Shown piece after piece: positions 1 through 8,302 of a DNA stretch of 64,000 bases. The DNA is from JAPOKJ01 sp043767985. GTDB taxonomy: Bacteria; Pseudomonadota; Gammaproteobacteria; Burkholderiales; Burkholderiaceae_E. How positions within the stretch are numbered: position 1 is the first letter of the stretch; each line of letters starts with the position of its first letter. Below the pieces are notes generated by a model. The model saw only the letters and a program-made list of their open reading frames with translations, was not told the origin of the DNA and did not search any database. Both the position numbers and the translations under genes were made by a program. The DNA is taken from NCBI GenBank assembly GCA_043767985.1, contig JAYVKZ010000324.1, forward strand, positions 29,290-93,289. The letters run 5' to 3'.

Positions 1-1
1 C

Positions 2-691
2 GAACTGATACATAGCGTTAAGACTGGAGAGGTGGCCTTTGAGCATGTCTTTGGAACGAGCGCCTGGGCGCATCGGGCGGACCATCCGGCCAGCGCCAAA
101 GCCTTCGACGAAGGCATGGCAAGTTTCATCGGCGCTCACCACCAAGCGGTACTTCAAGCCTATCCCTTCTCTAGCTTCGCGAGCCTCTACGATATCGGCG
201 GCGGCGACGGACAATTCATGGAAGCAATGCTGTTGGCTAACCCCAACCTGCACGGTCTCGTTCTAGACCTTCCCTATGTGGCACCAAGAGCAAGTCAACG
301 CTTACAAGCCGCTGGCTTATTGGATCGATGCGAGGTGGTTGCGGGCAACATTTTTGAGTCAATTCCTAAAGGTGGCTCGGCCTATCTTTTGTCCCGAATG
401 ATTCATGACTGGAATGACGTGCAGGCCACACAAATCCTTTTGGTGTGCCGTCAAGCCATCGGCGAACAAGGTGTTCTGTTACTGGTGGAAAGAATCATGC
501 CCGATGAGATCACACCGCTGCCTTCCACGCGCGCCCTAGCAGTTTCCGATTTGAACATGCTGGTGATGACCGGTGGTTGCGAGCGCACCAAAGCTCATTA
601 CCAAGCGCTGTTGCACGAAGCCTCGTTTGAGGTGCGTTCCATCACCGCCACCAGCACGGCCTTGAGCGTGATTGAAGCTCGTCCGATCTAG
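2..691 (+). CDS. O-methyltransferase, family 2 (5' end outside window)
   Basis: The frame is open from base 2 with no start in the window, so the N-terminal dimerisation/winged-helix half is missing; a GTG at 32 is internal to the homologous region and unlikely to be the start. The visible part is the SAM-dependent catalytic domain of the hydroxyindole/caffeate O-methyltransferase type (PF00891): a glycine-rich SAM loop D-I-G-G-G-D-G near base 190 and the R-M-I-H-D-W-N-D segment near base 397, whose His is the usual catalytic base in this family. It would transfer a methyl group to a small hydroxylated substrate; the substrate cannot be told from sequence. Convergent with the VapBC pair downstream. 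Confidence 0.85.
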   Translation, partial: ELIHSVKTGEVAFEHVFGTSAWAHRADHPASAKAFDEGMASFIGAHHQAVLQAYPFSSFASLYDIGGGDGQFMEAMLLANPNLHGLVLDLPYVAPRASQRLQAAGLLDRCEVVAGNIFESIPKGGSAYLLSRMIHDWNDVQATQILLVCRQAIGEQGVLLLVERIMPDEITPLPSTRALAVSDLNMLVMTGGCERTKAHYQALLHEASFEVRSITATSTALSVIEARPI

Positions 692-717
692 CGCTTCTTT
701 GGCGTTACTTCTACGCC

Positions 718-1137
718 CTATTTATCCAGCACTTTGACCGGTGGTGAAAGCCCTAGTTTTTGCGCACGCCGAGCGAACCCGCGATCATCGAAGCTTGCCA
801 ATTCACTGCAGCGAGAGCTTGCGGACAAATGCAGCGCATCGGCGAAGTCCAGCCCTTTCGAATGCCATTCCAGGGCATCAACGATTCGCGACCACTCCTC
901 GACGCTCACATTGGGCAAGCCGAGCAAATTCTTGATGACACTCACAAAATCCGCGGCCTCAAAGCCGTAAAAGGCACGAAGTACCCATTCGAGCTCGAGT
1001 ATCACACTCAGCGGTACGAAGAGTTGATTGGGGCTGGCGATGAGGCGGCGTGCGATGGGCCGCTGCTTCACCGCTTCGAGGTCTGAAGAATCATCGACAT
1101 AGAACCGGGCAAGGATATTGGTGTCCAGCGCGATCAA
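718..1137 (-). CDS. vapC: PIN-domain toxin, VapC-like
   Basis: A 139-residue PIN-domain ribonuclease. The four acidic positions of the Mg2+ site are visible: D5 in the N-terminal A-L-D-T-N motif, E48/E50 in the I-L-E-L-E segment, D97/D100 in G-L-D-F-A-D-A, and D117/D118 in S-F-D-D-R. Length is normal for VapC. It follows the AbrB-type antitoxin with a 4-base overlap, the standard type II toxin-antitoxin order, so the toxin is made together with and neutralised by the upstream protein. PIN toxins cleave specific RNAs (often tRNA); the target here is unknown. Confidence 0.9.
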   Translation of the reverse strand: MIALDTNILARFYVDDSSDLEAVKQRPIARRLIASPNQLFVPLSVILELEWVLRAFYGFEAADFVSVIKNLLGLPNVSVEEWSRIVDALEWHSKGLDFADALHLSASSRCSELASFDDRGFARRAQKLGLSPPVKVLDK

Positions 1138-1397
1138 GATTTAGCTGCCCGCATGGCCGCAGCAACATCGAAATCCGCTAGCCTACGTTTAGCCGCGTGA
1201 CTACTCAAGGGCTTGGCCTTCAGCATGCCATAACCGTCAGCAGCGCTAGTTTCCTCAAAGGCGCGTTTCACTTGCGCGTGAATCACCCGGCCTTCCAAGG
1301 TGAAATCAAGCTGGCACCCTGGCGATATACCGAGGCTGCGACGAATTTCAACCGGAATGACCACTTGGCCTTTGTCGGATACGGTCACTGTTGTCAT
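1134..1397 (-). CDS. vapB: AbrB/MazE-fold antitoxin, VapB-like
   Basis: An 87-residue protein beginning with a SpoVT/AbrB DNA-binding fold: the V-S-D-K-G-Q-V-V-I-P-V-E-I-R-R pattern at residues 6-20 is diagnostic. The C-terminal part would bind and cap the PIN toxin encoded immediately downstream (4-base overlap). The ATG is preceded by a GAGGA ribosome site, and a perfect 15-base inverted repeat at 1411-1425 lies just upstream, which fits autoregulation by the VapBC complex. Confidence 0.9.
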   Translation of the reverse strand: MTTVTVSDKGQVVIPVEIRRSLGISPGCQLDFTLEGRVIHAQVKRAFEETSAADGYGMLKAKPLSSHAAKRRLADFDVAAAMRAAKS

Positions 1398-1410
1398 ATC
1401 GGAAAGTTCC

Positions 1411-1425
1411 TCTTACATAGTAAGA
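1411..1425. promoter_or_regulatory. Palindromic operator candidate for vapBC
   Basis: Perfect inverted repeat TCTTAC-ATA-GTAAGA (6-3-6), 14 to 28 bases upstream of the vapB start and overlapping its ribosome-binding region. AbrB-type antitoxins usually bind such repeats to repress their own operon. Function is inferred from position only. Confidence 0.55.
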
Positions 1426-1455
1426 ATAGCTTATCACGAAGATCCGGTGTTTTCA

Positions 1456-1497
1456 ATGAGCCTAGCAACATGAGCCTAGCAACATGAGCCTAGCAAT
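1456..1497. repeat. 14-bp tandem repeat, three copies
   Basis: The unit ATGAGCCTAGCAAC is repeated three times head to tail (1456-1469, 1470-1483, 1484-1497; last base differs). The third copy runs into the 3' end of the cupin gene and supplies its stop codon (TAG on the minus strand at 1490-1492). It lies between the vapBC promoter region and the end of the neighbouring gene and looks like slippage-generated duplication. Confidence 0.85.
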
Positions 1498-2230
1498 AGG
1501 CTGCCGCAAGCGGAGGAAACTGTAGCAACAACACTTCTGCGCCTTGAGCACCGGCGATCATGACATGCTCAGGCTCGTCCGAGGACAGAAAAAGACTTTC
1601 AGGAGCTAGCAAAATCTGTTCTTCGTGCGAGAGCGTCCCATTGACCACCACGCGGTACTGGCCTGCGCCTGTGGAAGGTGCAAGACCTGAGCTTCGCGCG
1701 CCAGGAGGTAAGCGATAGAGCGACACAGCCAACCCACCTGCCTCAAGTGGTAGGAGCTCTTCACAGCGCACATCGTCCAGCCTTCGCAAGGCATCGGCAT
1801 CCAAGCGCTGAATAGGTTCCGAACTAAAGTGGCACTTTGGGCCGCGAAGAAGTTGTTCGCGGGCCTCAGGCATAAAATTTGCACCCGGATCGTTGTGCGC
1901 ACGCAGGGTCAAATACTGAATGCCTTGAGGCCCGCAGACGATCGGCCCATAACCCGTGTAAGCGCCGGCATAGTGGACCAGTAAGGGCTCAACCGCGTGT
2001 CGGCCGAGGGTGCCCGAGCCACCGATGATGACCTGAAATTGATTCTGTTGATGAAAGTGAGTCAGGATGGTTGTATTCGGGTCCTGCTCTATTAGAAAAG
2101 CATGCGGTGAAGGCTGGTCGGCCTCAGCCGGTGCCAGCATATATTCGCCTTTGTAGTAGCCCGTGCCATTGGGCAAAACCAAATGGCGGCGACGCGCTTG
2201 CTGCGCGGCTGTGGTGCCCAGCATCTTCAT
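1490..2230 (-). CDS. Cupin-like protein of unknown substrate
   Basis: A 246-residue soluble protein with features of a beta-barrel cupin. Residues about 55-95 hold a T-H-F-H-Q-Q-N-Q-F-Q-V-I-I-G-G-S-G-T-L-G stretch that resembles the metal-binding HxH...G cupin motif, and a second, weaker barrel is likely in the C-terminal half. I do not recognise a named family. It begins inside the last codons of the Bug receptor gene (ATGA overlap, 4 bases), so the two are one transcription unit; an enzyme acting on the ligand imported or sensed via that receptor is possible. Its last codons lie in a 14-bp tandem repeat. Confidence 0.7.
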   Translation of the reverse strand: MKMLGTTAAQQARRRHLVLPNGTGYYKGEYMLAPAEADQPSPHAFLIEQDPNTTILTHFHQQNQFQVIIGGSGTLGRHAVEPLLVHYAGAYTGYGPIVCGPQGIQYLTLRAHNDPGANFMPEAREQLLRGPKCHFSSEPIQRLDADALRRLDDVRCEELLPLEAGGLAVSLYRLPPGARSSGLAPSTGAGQYRVVVNGTLSHEEQILLAPESLFLSSDEPEHVMIAGAQGAEVLLLQFPPLAAAYC

Positions 2231-3249
2231 TCGACTTTCACTCCCGCATCCACCACGGCCTTACCCCACTTACGTAGCTCTGATTTGATGTGAGCACCAA
2301 ACTCTTCGGGCGTACTGCTTAAGGGCTCGGCACCGAGCTTGAACAAGCGCTCGGTCACTTCAGGGGTGCGCACGATCTTGATCAGTTCCGTATTCATCCG
2401 GGTGACAATCGCCCGAGGCGTGCCCATTGGAAATAACATGCCCAACCAAGCACCCGTGTCATAGCCCGGCACACCTTGCTCGGCGACCGTAGGAGTATCG
2501 GGTATGAGACTCGACCTCTTTGCGCCAGCCACGGCTAGGAGCTTGACTCGACCAGATCGCACCATCGGTAAGGCATAAACAGCGGTATCAAACACTAAAT
2601 CGACTTGGCCGGAGATGACATCGGTGAAAGCCTGCACGCTACCCTTGTAGGGCACATGCCGAATATCGGTGCCCGTGGCTGTCTTTAACATTTCCATCGA
2701 CAAGTGCGAAGTAGACCCGTTGCCAGACGAGGCGAAGGTGAACTTGCCACTCTGGGCTTTGGCCATGGTGATCAGTTCTCGTACATTATTCGCTGGGAAA
2801 TCCGGCCGAGCCACCAGCACAAAGGGAAGATTGGCAATCAAGGTAATGGGCGCAAAGTCCCGGATGGGTTCGTAAGGAAGATCTTTGTAGAGATTGGGAT
2901 TGGTCGCTAGAGGCGCGGTTGCGGAGAGCAGCAAGGTATAACCATCGGCAGGTGACTTAGCAGCGGCAGCAGCGCCGATGCTGCCCCCTTGGCCAGGCTT
3001 GTTGTCCACAATCACACTCTGCCCAAAAACGGCGCTGAGTTTTTCAGCCAAGAGGCGGGCGATCACGTCCGTGGCTTGCCCGGGCGGGAAGCCGACGATG
3101 ATTTTTAAGGGCCGGTTGGGATAGTCGGTTTGAGCTTGTGACGCAGCTTGGGCAAGGACCGGCGCAGGCGCGAGACTCAGCAAAAAGCATCCCGCGAGCA
3201 GGGTCACATTAATCAAAAAGTTTCTAAGTTTAGGATTCAAAATTTTCAC
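2227..3249 (-). CDS. Bug-family (TctC-like) periplasmic solute receptor
   Basis: A 340-residue protein of the tripartite tricarboxylate receptor family (PF03401). It has an N-terminal signal peptide (hydrophobic residues about 12-33, cleavage likely after the A-Q-A region), then the family start P-N-R-P-L-K-I-I-V-G-F-P-P-G and a conserved carboxylate-contact loop at A-S-S-G-N-G-S. Bug proteins bind organic acids, amides or aromatic carboxylates in the periplasm. No TctA/TctB membrane genes are nearby, as is common for this expanded family in Burkholderiales. Translationally coupled to the cupin gene that follows. Confidence 0.93.
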   Translation of the reverse strand: MKILNPKLRNFLINVTLLAGCFLLSLAPAPVLAQAASQAQTDYPNRPLKIIVGFPPGQATDVIARLLAEKLSAVFGQSVIVDNKPGQGGSIGAAAAAKSPADGYTLLLSATAPLATNPNLYKDLPYEPIRDFAPITLIANLPFVLVARPDFPANNVRELITMAKAQSGKFTFASSGNGSTSHLSMEMLKTATGTDIRHVPYKGSVQAFTDVISGQVDLVFDTAVYALPMVRSGRVKLLAVAGAKRSSLIPDTPTVAEQGVPGYDTGAWLGMLFPMGTPRAIVTRMNTELIKIVRTPEVTERLFKLGAEPLSSTPEEFGAHIKSELRKWGKAVVDAGVKVE

Positions 3250-3287
3250 CGTTCTCTAATCTCCTCAGGGATTATCCACTCGCGCGA

Positions 3288-3761
3288 CTAAATCAGCCCA
3301 AATTCTTTCGCTAAACTAGAATGCGAATTGGGCTCTCCAGTGGGTTTGAAGATGCCATTGAGTCGGGCAATGATTCGGTCTTCCACTTGCAGGAGACCTT
3401 GGGCGAAGACCATATTTTTCGAGGCGCGTAGCACCTCGCAGCGGCCTTCGATCCACTCGCCCACACGAGCCGGGCCTAGAAAATCCGTGGTCAGAGTAAT
3501 GGTCACCAAATACTGATGGATCTTACCTTGAAGATTGCTGCCAAAGAGCAAGGTCATGTCGGACAAGGTTGACAGCATGCCACCATGGCAGGTCAGGCCA
3601 GGATTGCAATGGCGCTCCTCGACCCGAAAGCCTAAGGTAAAGCGATCATCGGCCCAGCGCCCATAAAGTGGACCGTTGGTTTCGATGAAGGGATTGTGCT
3701 TGAACGACAGCGGACGGAAATCTGTGGGAATATGCATGCTGTGAATTTTAAGTGAAATCAT
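3288..3761 (-). CDS. PaaI-family hotdog thioesterase
   Basis: A 157-residue hotdog-fold protein. The segment N-P-G-L-T-C-H-G-G-M-L-S-T-L-S-D (about residues 53-68) matches the HGG active-site motif of PaaI/YbgC-type acyl-CoA thioesterases, which hydrolyse CoA thioesters of aryl or short acyl groups. An AAGG ribosome site lies 7 bases before the ATG at 3761. It sits 38 bases upstream of the Bug receptor on the same strand and may belong to that unit. Substrate is not deducible. Confidence 0.85.
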   Translation of the reverse strand: MISLKIHSMHIPTDFRPLSFKHNPFIETNGPLYGRWADDRFTLGFRVEERHCNPGLTCHGGMLSTLSDMTLLFGSNLQGKIHQYLVTITLTTDFLGPARVGEWIEGRCEVLRASKNMVFAQGLLQVEDRIIARLNGIFKPTGEPNSHSSLAKEFGLI

Positions 3762-3849
3762 TTAGTGCCTTGGTTCGACATGCTTCGTTCGGAACTCTTC
3801 TTTTCGGCCTACCTTCTTTACTCTTTATAGTTACCGAGGCTTGACCCGT

Positions 3850-4824
3850 ATGCTCTTCAAGCAATTGCTTTCTATCTCGTTCTTTTTGATTAGCCTGACC
3901 TTTCCCGCATTTGTCGTGGGCCAAGCGGCGTGGCCTAGCAAACCCATCACACTGGTGGTGACCTACCCACCAGGCGGCGGCGCCGACGCCATGGCTCGCC
4001 TGATCGCGCCCAAGCTTGGCGAAGCGCTAGGGCAGGCCGTCGTGGTTGAAAACCGGGGCGGAGCGAGCGGGCAAATTGGTGCAGGCTTGGTCGCCAAGGC
4101 GGCACCCGATGGCTACACCCTGATGTTGGATGCATCGTCCTTTGCGGTGAACCCCGCGCTCTACCCAAAACTGGCCTATGACAGCGACAAAGCCTTCAAA
4201 CCCATTGGCGTGATTGCCCTGTTTCCCAATGTCGTCTTGGTCAACGCACAATTTGCACCGCGCACCTTGGCGGAGCTCGTGACCTTGGCACAGGCCAAGA
4301 AGGACTCAGTCGCATATGCCTCTTCAGGTAATGGATCGGCCCAGCATGTGGCGGGCGCTTTGTTTGAGTCGGCCGCGAAAGTAGAGATGCTGCATATCCC
4401 GTACAAAGGTGGAGGCCCAGCGCTGAACGACTTACTGGCCGGCCATGTACCGGTTTTCTTTGGTAACTTAGCCTCAACCTTGCAGCATGTGCAATCGGGT
4501 AAATTGCGTGCCCTGGCGCTCACCAGTAACAAGCGCTCGGCAATTTTGCCGGAGGTCCCTAGCGTGACAGAGCTTGGGCTAAAAGATGCGGAAGTGTATG
4601 AGTGGAACGCAGTGTTTGCCCCCGCAGGCACACCCGAGGCCATCATCAACAAACTAGCCGCGGCCTTACAAGCCACACTGGATCAGCCCGAGGTGAAGGC
4701 ACGCATTGCGCAGCTTGGCGGGGACATTCAAAAAGGAGGGCCTGAAGTAGCACAGAGTTTCATCCGGCAACAGTTCTCGCTTTGGGCCAAGGTGGTCAAA
4801 GCGCGCAATATTGTTTTAGAATAG
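3850..4824 (+). CDS. Bug-family (TctC-like) periplasmic solute receptor
   Basis: Second Bug receptor, about 324 residues. I start it at ATG 3850 because the GAGG at 3836-3839 is 10 bases away, whereas the in-frame TTG at 3841 would leave only one base. The signal peptide covers roughly residues 1-25, followed by W-P-S-K-P-I-T-L-V-V-T-Y-P-P-G-G and A-S-S-G-N-G-S near the middle, both typical of PF03401. It is followed after 13 bases by a CitE-like lyase on the same strand, suggesting uptake or sensing of a carboxylic acid processed by that enzyme. Confidence 0.92.
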   Translation: MLFKQLLSISFFLISLTFPAFVVGQAAWPSKPITLVVTYPPGGGADAMARLIAPKLGEALGQAVVVENRGGASGQIGAGLVAKAAPDGYTLMLDASSFAVNPALYPKLAYDSDKAFKPIGVIALFPNVVLVNAQFAPRTLAELVTLAQAKKDSVAYASSGNGSAQHVAGALFESAAKVEMLHIPYKGGGPALNDLLAGHVPVFFGNLASTLQHVQSGKLRALALTSNKRSAILPEVPSVTELGLKDAEVYEWNAVFAPAGTPEAIINKLAAALQATLDQPEVKARIAQLGGDIQKGGPEVAQSFIRQQFSLWAKVVKARNIVLE

Positions 4825-4837
4825 GAGAAGGGTCGTC

Positions 4838-5764
4838 ATGAGCGAAGCAAACGTTTCAAGCCAATGGCCTAGTGGTCGTCCGAATGTGAATCGGCTCAGC
4901 GCAGACCTGCGCTTGGTGTGGCTGTTCGGACCCGGTGCAAACCCGGCGACTCACCAAAAAATGGCCGAGGTAGGCGCCCAGGTGCTGATTCAAGATCTGG
5001 AAGATTTCACACCGCCGAATCTTCGGGCGCAAGCACGTGCCTTGGCGAGTACTTTGTACCCAGCGTGGCGTCTTGCCGGGGCCTTGGTGTGTGTCCGAAT
5101 CAATTCCCTCGAGAGCGAAGGCTTAACGGATCTCGCCGCGGTCATGCCCTTTCGCCCGGACATCATTGCCTATCCTAAGGCAGCCGGTGCCGAGGCGATT
5201 CAAGCACTCGCTCAGGCCATGACCCTTGAAGAACGGGGCCTGGGTCTGACAGTCGGCTCCACAGAAATTCTCCCGGTCTGCGAAACCGCACTAGGCGTGG
5301 TCACCGTACGAGAGATGGCCGCCGCCAGCACCAGGATCAAAGCCGCGCTACTGGGCTCTGAAGATTTGGCGACCGATCTCTGCGCTGAGCGCGGACAAGA
5401 TGCTGTCGAGCTGGACTATGCGCGTCGCCGATTCTTGCTTGAGTGTCGCGCAGCCGGGATCGAGCCTGTCGATGCCCCCTTTACCTTCGCGGACGCCGAG
5501 GCCGCTGCTCATGAGGCCCGTTTCGCTCGTCGCTTGGGTTACCGTTGTAAGAGCACGGTGACCCCAGAACATACTGCCGCGCTCATTGCTACGCTGTCAC
5601 CAAGCCCTGGGGAAATCGCTCATGCGCGATTATTAGTCAGCGCTTTCGAGGCCGGTCGCGCCAACAGTGAAGATCGGGTGAAGCTAGGCGAGCATTGGAT
5701 CGAGGTACCCACCTATCTTAATGCCAAGCGACTCTTGGACCGCGCACAGGCTTTGGGTTCCTAA
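4838..5764 (+). CDS. HpcH/HpaI aldolase / citrate-lyase beta (CitE-like) family protein
   Basis: A 308-residue TIM-barrel protein. Near residues 46-62 it has a Q-D-L-E-D-F-T-P-P-N-L-R-A-Q-A-R pattern equivalent to the acidic Mg2+/substrate loop L-E-D-(A)-V-P of CitE-like lyases, and A-Y-P-K-A matches the second family motif. These enzymes cleave or form beta-hydroxyacyl-CoA or hydroxy acids; without CitD/CitF neighbours this is a stand-alone CitE-like protein rather than citrate lyase. Co-directional with the Bug receptor upstream; its 3' end overlaps the convergent lactonase gene by 4 bases. Confidence 0.85.
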   Translation: MSEANVSSQWPSGRPNVNRLSADLRLVWLFGPGANPATHQKMAEVGAQVLIQDLEDFTPPNLRAQARALASTLYPAWRLAGALVCVRINSLESEGLTDLAAVMPFRPDIIAYPKAAGAEAIQALAQAMTLEERGLGLTVGSTEILPVCETALGVVTVREMAAASTRIKAALLGSEDLATDLCAERGQDAVELDYARRRFLLECRAAGIEPVDAPFTFADAEAAAHEARFARRLGYRCKSTVTPEHTAALIATLSPSPGEIAHARLLVSAFEAGRANSEDRVKLGEHWIEVPTYLNAKRLLDRAQALGS

Positions 5765-6705
5765 AAGTAAGCCACGCCCTGTGTGTTGACATAGAGCGAG
5801 TACACCGACGTACTCGCCGCCATGAACAGGCGATTACGATGCACGCCACCAAAGCATAGGTTCGCGCATCGCTCGGGGAGATCGATCCGTCCGATCAACT
5901 TGCCGGATGGATTGAAGATGTGCACACCATCCAGGCCCGCTTCGCCCATGCCCCAGCCGCACCATAAGTTGCCGTCGACATCGAGCCGGAACCCATCTGG
6001 CGTGCCCTTCGGGCCAGCATCAATCGCGACGCGCCGCTTGGAGAGCTTGCCCTTGGCGGAGACATCGTAGGCCAAGATGGTGCGAGGTACCGCGCGCGAT
6101 TCGACGATGTAAAGAATCGACTCATCCGGCGAAAACGCTAGGCCATTGGGTTGGTTGATTCCTTCTGCTACCACCGTCAATTTACCCGAGATGTCAAGGC
6201 GATAGACGTTGGTCGGCAACTCGGGTTCAGCCTTTTCACCTTCGTAATAACTAAGGATGCCAAAGCTTGGATCGGTGAACCAAATGGAACCATCCGACTT
6301 ACAAACGATATCGTTGGGTGAATTGAGGCGCTTGCTTTCGAAGCGATCCGCAAGCGTGGTCACCCGGCCATCAAATTCTGTACGCGACACACGACGATTG
6401 CCGTGCTCACAAGTGAGAAGTCGCCCTTGACGATCACGGGTGTTGCCATTGGAATTGCCAGAGGGTCCGCGATAAATACTGGTTGAGCCGGTGCTCTCAT
6501 CCCAACGATACATGCGATCTCCGGGCACATCGCTCCAAAGCAAACTGCGAGAGTCACCCATCCATACGGGGCCTTCCGCCCAGCGAAAGCCTGTGGCCAA
6601 GCGCTCGATTTTTGCGAGTGGCAAACGGTATTTGGCAAAGGATTCATCGACCACCACCATGGATGGATCAGGGTAGCGTTGGCTTGGCGTCCAGTCTTGA
6701 CTCAT
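5761..6705 (-). CDS. SMP-30/gluconolactonase-family protein
   Basis: A 314-residue six-bladed propeller of the SMP-30/LRE family. Visible signatures are F-R-W-A-E-G-P-V-W near residue 40 (the E is a metal ligand), L-N-S-P-N-D-I-V (the N is a metal ligand) and N-Q-P-N-G-L-A-F-S-P-D-E near residue 190. Members hydrolyse sugar lactones or related esters using a divalent metal. Length is normal. It overlaps the end of the CitE-like gene tail to tail and may share a small catabolic theme with it. Confidence 0.88.
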   Translation of the reverse strand: MSQDWTPSQRYPDPSMVVVDESFAKYRLPLAKIERLATGFRWAEGPVWMGDSRSLLWSDVPGDRMYRWDESTGSTSIYRGPSGNSNGNTRDRQGRLLTCEHGNRRVSRTEFDGRVTTLADRFESKRLNSPNDIVCKSDGSIWFTDPSFGILSYYEGEKAEPELPTNVYRLDISGKLTVVAEGINQPNGLAFSPDESILYIVESRAVPRTILAYDVSAKGKLSKRRVAIDAGPKGTPDGFRLDVDGNLWCGWGMGEAGLDGVHIFNPSGKLIGRIDLPERCANLCFGGVHRNRLFMAASTSVYSLYVNTQGVAYF

Positions 6706-6739
6706 TGATTTGATCCTTAGTTATTTTTTAAAGTAATGC

Positions 6740-7675
6740 CTAATGTTGCACCAACCAAGCCCAAGCACTCAAACTAAAGAAGGCGCCCACCGTACTCAAC
6801 ATAATAATCGCCGCGCAGCGTTCTACGTTGGAACCATTTCGCTCCGCGAAGAGAAACACAGAACCTGCGGTCGGCAAGGCGGCCGCCAGCAAAATCACCG
6901 AGGCCTCGAACCGGCCGACGCCGAAGACATAGATGCCTAACATCCAAGCCAGTAGTGGGTGAAAGACTAGCTTGGTCACGACGATGATCCAAGTGTCGCT
7001 TTGAATTCTCGGCCGCTCGGGCCGAAACAATGAAATACCAATCGAGAACAAGGCAACCGGACCGGCGGCTGTTCCGAGCAAGCGCAATAGCTCGTCCACT
7101 GGTTTGACAAATTCAAGATTCAAGCCTGAGACAAAGAGCCCCGCTACGATCGCCCAAATGAGCGGGTTTTTCGCAACCCCAAGCAATGATTGTTTGACCG
7201 TATTCATCCATGTCTTGGAATCCCCACCCTCTTGAGCAGCTGTCGCCAAAGCAGCCGAGACCACAATCAGTAGGTCAGCAATCCCTGCGGCAATCATCGG
7301 TGCAATCGCCTTGCTACCCATCAAAGCAGGAATGATCGCAAAGCCCATGTAGCCCCAATTGGACCAGGTGGCGCACATGCCGCCATAGCCAGCATCGCGC
7401 CAGCTCTCATGATCGCCCCAACGTAAGCCGACCACGGTCACGGCAAGTACCGCTAAGCCAGCCACTGCGTAGGTCGCAAAAACTGGCGGGTTCGCGATAC
7501 TCGAAAAAGGCGAGCCTGCGGCGAAACGAAAGAGCATCGCCGGCAGCGCAAAATAGAGCACGAAAGTATTGAGCGCGCCCACCGCTTTCCCATCTAACTT
7601 ACCTGTACGAGCGGAGATATAACCCAGCAAGACCAGGGCAAAGAAAGGGATCGTGACGTTGAAGATGGAGATCAA
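6740..7675 (-). CDS. AEC-family (auxin-efflux-carrier-like) transporter
   Basis: A 311-residue integral membrane protein with about ten hydrophobic segments arranged as two halves, matching PF03547. It starts with the typical F-N-V-T-I-P-F-F-A-L-V-L-L-G-Y segment and has N-T-F-V-L-Y-F-A-L-P-A-M-L-F in TM2. Bacterial members (MdcF/MleP-like) move malonate, malate or other carboxylates. It precedes the lactonase gene by about 34 bases on the same strand and could carry its product or substrate. Confidence 0.88.
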   Translation of the reverse strand: MISIFNVTIPFFALVLLGYISARTGKLDGKAVGALNTFVLYFALPAMLFRFAAGSPFSSIANPPVFATYAVAGLAVLAVTVVGLRWGDHESWRDAGYGGMCATWSNWGYMGFAIIPALMGSKAIAPMIAAGIADLLIVVSAALATAAQEGGDSKTWMNTVKQSLLGVAKNPLIWAIVAGLFVSGLNLEFVKPVDELLRLLGTAAGPVALFSIGISLFRPERPRIQSDTWIIVVTKLVFHPLLAWMLGIYVFGVGRFEASVILLAAALPTAGSVFLFAERNGSNVERCAAIIMLSTVGAFFSLSAWAWLVQH

Positions 7676-7742
7676 GGAGGACTACACTCAGAGAGCGCTC
7701 TTGCGCCAAGCAAACATTGCGGCATCGATACTCAATCGGGTC

Positions 7743-8219
7743 TCAGCGAGGGATGTCGAGCTTGAAATCGTTGATCTGCGGCTTACTCAGAAACTCCATT
7801 TTCATACGCACATCCAAGACACCGTTCTCTAGATTGGGCGTGATAGCGCAAGACAGGCTACCCTGGTCCAAAAGGATGGTCTCTCCATCTTGCAAGGATA
7901 AATACTTGCCCAAATTGGTGCTCGACAATTTTTCGGCTTCCTGCACATAACGATAAACCAAGCCCTCGGCGAGCATGATGGATACATTGCCGCCCACTAA
8001 GGAGCCCGAATACTTTAAATGAAAACGACTGGCAACACTCATCAGTAATTTCTTCGGGTCAGCTTTGTCGCGAATCAACTCTGCAATACCGCAGGGTTTG
8101 TCACTCAGTGCGGGACCAGCGCTTTGCGCGCTTACCGACAACGCTAGACTGACCAAAGCACATCCCGAGGCAAACTTTGTCAAGCATTTCGAAAGCAATG
8201 AGGAAAAAGAGGAAAACAT
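7743..8219 (-). CDS. Secreted/periplasmic protein of unknown function
   Basis: A 158-residue protein with a signal peptide (basic start, hydrophobic residues about 17-31, cleavage near S-A-Q-S). The mature part is hydrophilic with two Cys (C-G-I near residue 43 and L-S-C-A-I near residue 124) that could form a disulfide. No family recognised. It stands alone between the AEC carrier and the acyl-CoA dehydrogenase, with its own start context. Confidence 0.6.
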   Translation of the reverse strand: MFSSFSSLLSKCLTKFASGCALVSLALSVSAQSAGPALSDKPCGIAELIRDKADPKKLLMSVASRFHLKYSGSLVGGNVSIMLAEGLVYRYVQEAEKLSSTNLGKYLSLQDGETILLDQGSLSCAITPNLENGVLDVRMKMEFLSKPQINDFKLDIPR

Positions 8220-8302
8220 AGGTCACCTACGAAAAGAATCGACACTTGAGCCAAGAGGGAAAGTGCCAGGCGCGAACTAACGAAAAGGCTTCGATGCAAC
8301 GC

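Noticed and set aside
4176..4676. Long antisense open frame inside the second Bug receptor gene
   Set aside because: GC-rich codon-position shadow of the real gene; no ribosome site or family match.
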